Source: Hyphomicrobium_A sp039933175 (GTDB taxonomy: Bacteria > Pseudomonadota > Alphaproteobacteria > Rhizobiales > Hyphomicrobiaceae). Taken from it: 7,772 bases of DNA. The position numbers and the translations under genes are program-made. Positions 6,302 to 7,772 of the stretch are shown in pieces; positions within the stretch are counted from its first letter, which is position 1; each line of letters starts with the position of its first letter. The DNA lies in the NCBI GenBank assembly GCA_039933175.1, contig JBDTOR010000119.1, positions 1 through 7,772 of the forward strand, written 5' to 3'. The notes beneath the pieces were generated by a model. That model made no database searches and was not told the origin of the DNA. It was given only the letters and a program-made list of their open reading frames with translations.

Positions 6302-6946
6302 ATGAGCGAGCTCGACAAGTCATTGCTCGCTGCCGGCGAACAGCTGTTCGAGCGGCAGTGGCAGCTCCTCAAGAGCGCGCCGGCTCTCGAATTCCTGCCG
6401 CCGGCCGATCGCGTCGAGATTGCCTTCGCCGGCCGCTCCAACGTCGGCAAGTCGAGCCTCATCAATGCGCTGGTGCGCCAGGGCGGCCTCTGCCGCACCT
6501 CCAACACGCCCGGCCGCACGCAGGAGCTGAATTACTTTCGCGCCGATGCCGAGCCGCTCTTTATCGTCGACATGCCGGGCTACGGTTACGCCAAGGCCCC
6601 GGTCGACAAAGTCGCCGCCTGGGGCGAGCTGGTCATCGACTATCTGAAGGGCCGCACGACCCTCGCCCGCGTGTTTCTGCTGATCGATGCACGCCACGGC
6701 CTGAAGCCGACCGATCTGCAAATCGCCGACATTCTTGACGAGGCGGCCGTCAGCTATCAGGCAGTGCTCACCAAGGCTGACAAGATCAAACCGCACGAGC
6801 TGGCCGCGGTGACGGAAGACACCGCCAAGCGGCTCGGCAAGCACCCGGCAGCGTTTCCGCACATCATCGTCACGTCGGCCGAGAAGGGCCTTGGCATCGA
6901 CGAGCTGCGCGCCACCATCGCCGGTATCGTCGCCGAGCGCACGTAG
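6302..6946 (+). CDS. engB: Ribosome biogenesis GTPase EngB (YihA/YsxC)
   Basis: A 214-residue GTPase of the TrmE-Era-EngA-EngB-Septin group, needed for assembly of the 50S subunit. All GTP motifs are visible: G1 GRSNVGKS (44-51), G2 in NTPGRTQ (68-74), G3 DMPG (90-93) within the family signature DMPGYGYAK, G4 TKAD (157-160) and G5 SAE (192-194). Length is typical, with little beyond the G domain. The ATG is preceded by GAGG 8 nt upstream. The leader shares the octamer GAGGCAGC with the yidC leader. It is the last gene of the rightward cluster. Many alphaproteobacteria place argB next; here a convergent gene follows instead. Confidence 0.98.
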   Translation: MSELDKSLLAAGEQLFERQWQLLKSAPALEFLPPADRVEIAFAGRSNVGKSSLINALVRQGGLCRTSNTPGRTQELNYFRADAEPLFIVDMPGYGYAKAPVDKVAAWGELVIDYLKGRTTLARVFLLIDARHGLKPTDLQIADILDEAAVSYQAVLTKADKIKPHELAAVTEDTAKRLGKHPAAFPHIIVTSAEKGLGIDELRATIAGIVAERT

Positions 6947-6989
6947 GCGCGGCTCGGCGGCGACCGAAACTAACCTCCGTCCCACAAGT

Positions 6990-7160
6990 CCGTCATGGCC
7001 GCGTCATGGCAAAGCCATGCTACCCATGAACGGCGGCCATCCACGCAAGTCCGCGCAAGCGCTACTGGGTGCGATGCTGAGACTACGGCGCTGTGATGTC
7101 GCCTCCGCCATACGAACTTGCTGAAGCTGGCGTGGATGGCCGCCTGCGCGGCCATGACGG
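6990..7160. repeat. Pair of opposed palindromic repeats between convergent genes
   Basis: Two copies of a repeat face each other. Outer arms CCGTCATGGCCGCG (6990-7003) and CGCGGCCATGACGG (7147-7160) are perfect inverses. Inner arms GGCGGCCATCCACGC (7032-7046) and GCGTGGATGGCCGCC (7130-7144) are also perfect. Each copy is itself a hairpin: ATGGCCGC (6995-7002) with GCGGCCAT (7033-7040), and ATGGCCGC (7136-7143) with GCGGCCAT (7148-7155) around a 4-nt loop. The style resembles extragenic palindromes often seen between genes in Hyphomicrobiales. Lying between the ends of engB and the leftward gene, it may act as a two-way transcript end or 3' protector; that is inference. I see no gene in the 230-bp spacer. 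Confidence 0.8.
7005..7019. repeat. Small hairpin nested in the left repeat copy
   Basis: CATGGC, AAA, GCCATG form a perfect 6-bp stem with a 3-nt loop. It lies inside the loop of the left copy of the convergent repeat and accounts for most of the extra length of that copy compared with the right one. Confidence 0.6.
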
Positions 7161-7176
7161 TTTCGCGATTTCGCAA

Positions 7177-7772
7177 CTAGCCCAGGATCATGCGGCCGAG
7201 CATCGAGAAGGCGCCTTCGCCGAACTTGGCGAGCAAGCCGCCGGCCACGGCTGCGCCACCCCAGCCGATCCAGCGCCGCACGGCCTTGGCGTAGTTGGTG
7301 CGCACGCGCACCGTAATCACCTGATCGGGCAGCGCCGTTTCGGCCGCGAGCCCGTCGGAACTCACCGTGCGTGCCGAGATAATGAGCTGCAGGCGCTTCC
7401 GACCCCTGTCGCGCGGCGTCACATGCCAGCGCCAGCTGGCGAAGTCCTCCGAAGACAGCAGCATCGCCTTCTCGATCCACTGCGTCTCGGGCGAAGCGGT
7501 CTCGATGTAGAAGCCGCCGTCGGGCGCGCGCAGGCGCACCGACATGGCCTTGGTCACCATGACCTCGTGCTGGTAGGCCGCGCCGCCGCCCTGCAGTCCC
7601 TCGGCGAGCGCCTGCACGTCGGCGCGTGCGACGCGCACCTCGATCAGCGCTGGCACGGCGATGCGCATAATGCGCGGGATGTTCTCGACCAGCTGGCCGA
7701 TCTCAGTGCGCGGTGAAACCGAACGCGTTGGGGGGAGTGCGTTGGTCCGAGGGGCGGCGGCGCCTGCCAGAG
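7177..7772 (-). CDS. C-terminal part of an unrecognised, probably membrane-anchored protein
   Basis: The frame is open from the right window edge to a TAG at 7177-7179, giving about 197 residues; the start lies outside. I do not recognise the family with certainty. The part nearest the window edge is rich in Ala, Pro, Thr and Ser and looks like a linker. Next comes a stretch with VENIPRIMRIAVPALIEVRV and a compact, probably beta-rich domain holding GGFYIETASPETQWIE, ASWRWHVTPRDRGRKRLQL and ALPDQVITVRVRTNY. The alternation of Trp and Val with a Pro-Gly turn fits a beta-sandwich. A terminal hydrophobic segment, WIGWGGAAVAGGLLAKFG, looks like a single membrane helix or tail anchor. An internal ATG at 7668 is not a convincing start, because the same-frame coding continues upstream and no ribosome site is evident. 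It converges on engB across the palindromic spacer. The function is unknown; what lies N-terminal decides it. Confidence 0.8.
   Translation of the reverse strand, partial: LAGAAAPRTNALPPTRSVSPRTEIGQLVENIPRIMRIAVPALIEVRVARADVQALAEGLQGGGAAYQHEVMVTKAMSVRLRAPDGGFYIETASPETQWIEKAMLLSSEDFASWRWHVTPRDRGRKRLQLIISARTVSSDGLAAETALPDQVITVRVRTNYAKAVRRWIGWGGAAVAGGLLAKFGEGAFSMLGRMILG

Noticed and set aside
7004..7480. Minus-strand open frame of 158 codons
   Set aside because: It overlaps the partial C-terminal gene in another frame and then runs through the palindromic spacer; its composition is not coding-like.
1..7772. CRISPR array
   Set aside because: No regularly spaced direct repeats were seen; the repeats present are inverted and single-locus.

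Overview
The window is a stretch of chromosome from a GC-rich alphaproteobacterium, most likely of the order Hyphomicrobiales (Rhizobiales). This rests on the high GC content, frequent GTG starts (HK, rpmH and rnpA all use GTG), the form of the YidC, EngB and L34 proteins, and intergenic palindromes of a style common in that order. The genus cannot be fixed from the sequence alone.

The left half (1-3416) is read on the minus strand. In transcription order it holds a divergent pyridine-nucleotide-disulfide-type FAD oxidoreductase (3416-1935), a 188-bp spacer filled by two palindromic, possibly related MITE-like elements, a membrane sensor histidine kinase with no response regulator beside it (1746-169), a candidate terminator hairpin, and the 5' part of a tRNA-Arg(ACG) cut off by the window edge.

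A divergent spacer of about 280 bp (3417-3694) carries a near-consensus sigma-70 promoter for the rightward cluster. That cluster is rpmH (ribosomal protein L34), rnpA (RNase P protein), yidC (membrane insertase) and engB (ribosome-biogenesis GTPase). It is a classic housekeeping set joining ribosome assembly, tRNA processing and membrane protein insertion. The small yidD gene often found between rnpA and yidC is absent.

Downstream of engB lies a convergent spacer of 230 bp. It contains two opposed copies of a palindromic repeat that together could form a large hairpin. Beyond it is the C-terminal part of an unrecognised, apparently membrane-anchored protein read on the minus strand and running off the right end.

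I see no complete new defence, mobile or biosynthetic system. The most unusual points are the oxidoreductase, which has lost one cysteine of the redox pair and has Tyr where dihydrolipoamide dehydrogenases have catalytic His; the paired palindromes, with four GANTC sites in 93 bp, just upstream of the kinase; a possible short upstream ORF whose stop overlaps the GTG start of rpmH; and the truncated C-terminal protein.
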